Of a stretch of DNA of 64,000 bases, positions 63,960-64,000 are shown in pieces. A program made the position numbers and the translations under genes. Positions within the stretch are counted from its first letter, which is position 1, and the number at the start of each line of letters is the position of its first letter. Below the pieces are notes generated by a model that saw nothing but the letters and a program-made list of their open reading frames with translations, made no database searches and was not told the DNA's origin. The stretch comes from Lachnospiraceae bacterium (lineage in GTDB: Bacteria > Bacillota > Clostridia > Lachnospirales > Lachnospiraceae), in contig CAJTFW010000001.1 in assembly GCA_910575445.1 (NCBI GenBank), positions 1 through 64,000 on the forward strand. The letters run 5' to 3'.

Positions 63960-64000
63960 AAATAGACAAATTAACTGTTTACAATCTCTGGAAAAAGAGT

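Overview
The window looks like chromosome of a spore-forming, low-GC Gram-positive anaerobe, most likely a gut Clostridia (Lachnospiraceae-type). The grounds are an alpha/beta-type small acid-soluble spore protein, a Csp-like subtilisin, AGGAGG ribosome binding sites, TTGACA/TATAAT promoters, sortase-anchored pilins and XdhC/MoeA-like molybdenum genes. The genus is not determinable from what I can see. Most genes lie on the + strand.

Layout. (1) 1-1483: the 3' end of a TnpB gene with its element right end, then a tyrosine recombinase followed by a 226-bp segment bounded by two inverted 24-bp dyad sites. This looks like a phase-variable invertible promoter. (2) 1484-23594: a large surface-appendage locus. 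It holds a 2798-residue adhesin, an LPNSGG pilin, an LPSTGG major pilin, two class C sortases, a further secreted pilin-like protein, two TasA/CalY-like proteins with a SipW-type signal peptidase, two membrane-anchored surface proteins, a BTAD (SARP-like) regulator with a degenerate GGDEF-like C-terminus, and two small paralogues. Strong stem-loops follow several pilin genes, and a structured repeat sits before the sortases. (3) 23649-36072: an accessory/defence region with an Rpn-type nuclease, a Wadjet system in the order jetD-jetA-jetB-jetC, an SGNH hydrolase and a McrB-McrC type IV restriction pair. (4) 36089-39304: a FadR-type regulator, a 39-bp palindromic operator, a divergent IlvC-like enzyme and a GntP-type permease, probably one hydroxy/sugar-acid catabolic unit. 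(5) 39429-46413: a UvrD-like helicase with zinc ribbons, then a cysteine hydrolase with a vWA/PP2C/kinase set resembling the TerY-P triad. (6) 46417-48957: the SASP gene, and on the minus strand a DUF1538 membrane protein with a PII-like protein. (7) 49071-55170: two class III aminotransferases, a cytidylate-kinase-like protein, an APC permease and an iron-type alcohol dehydrogenase, suggesting omega-amino acid fermentation. (8) 55236-64000: a subtilisin, a small GC-rich lipoprotein gene, an Rpn pseudogene, a family 4 uracil-DNA glycosylase, a protein that appears to fuse an SF1 helicase with two different nuclease domains, a small unknown gene, and a MoeA-like/XdhC pair.

The most interesting reading is that recombinase, invertible promoter, pilus operon and BTAD regulator form one phase-variable circuit. 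The only good promoter-like sequence in the switch points away from the pilus genes in this sequence, so the locus may be captured in the OFF state. All functional calls come from motif recognition; no database search was possible.
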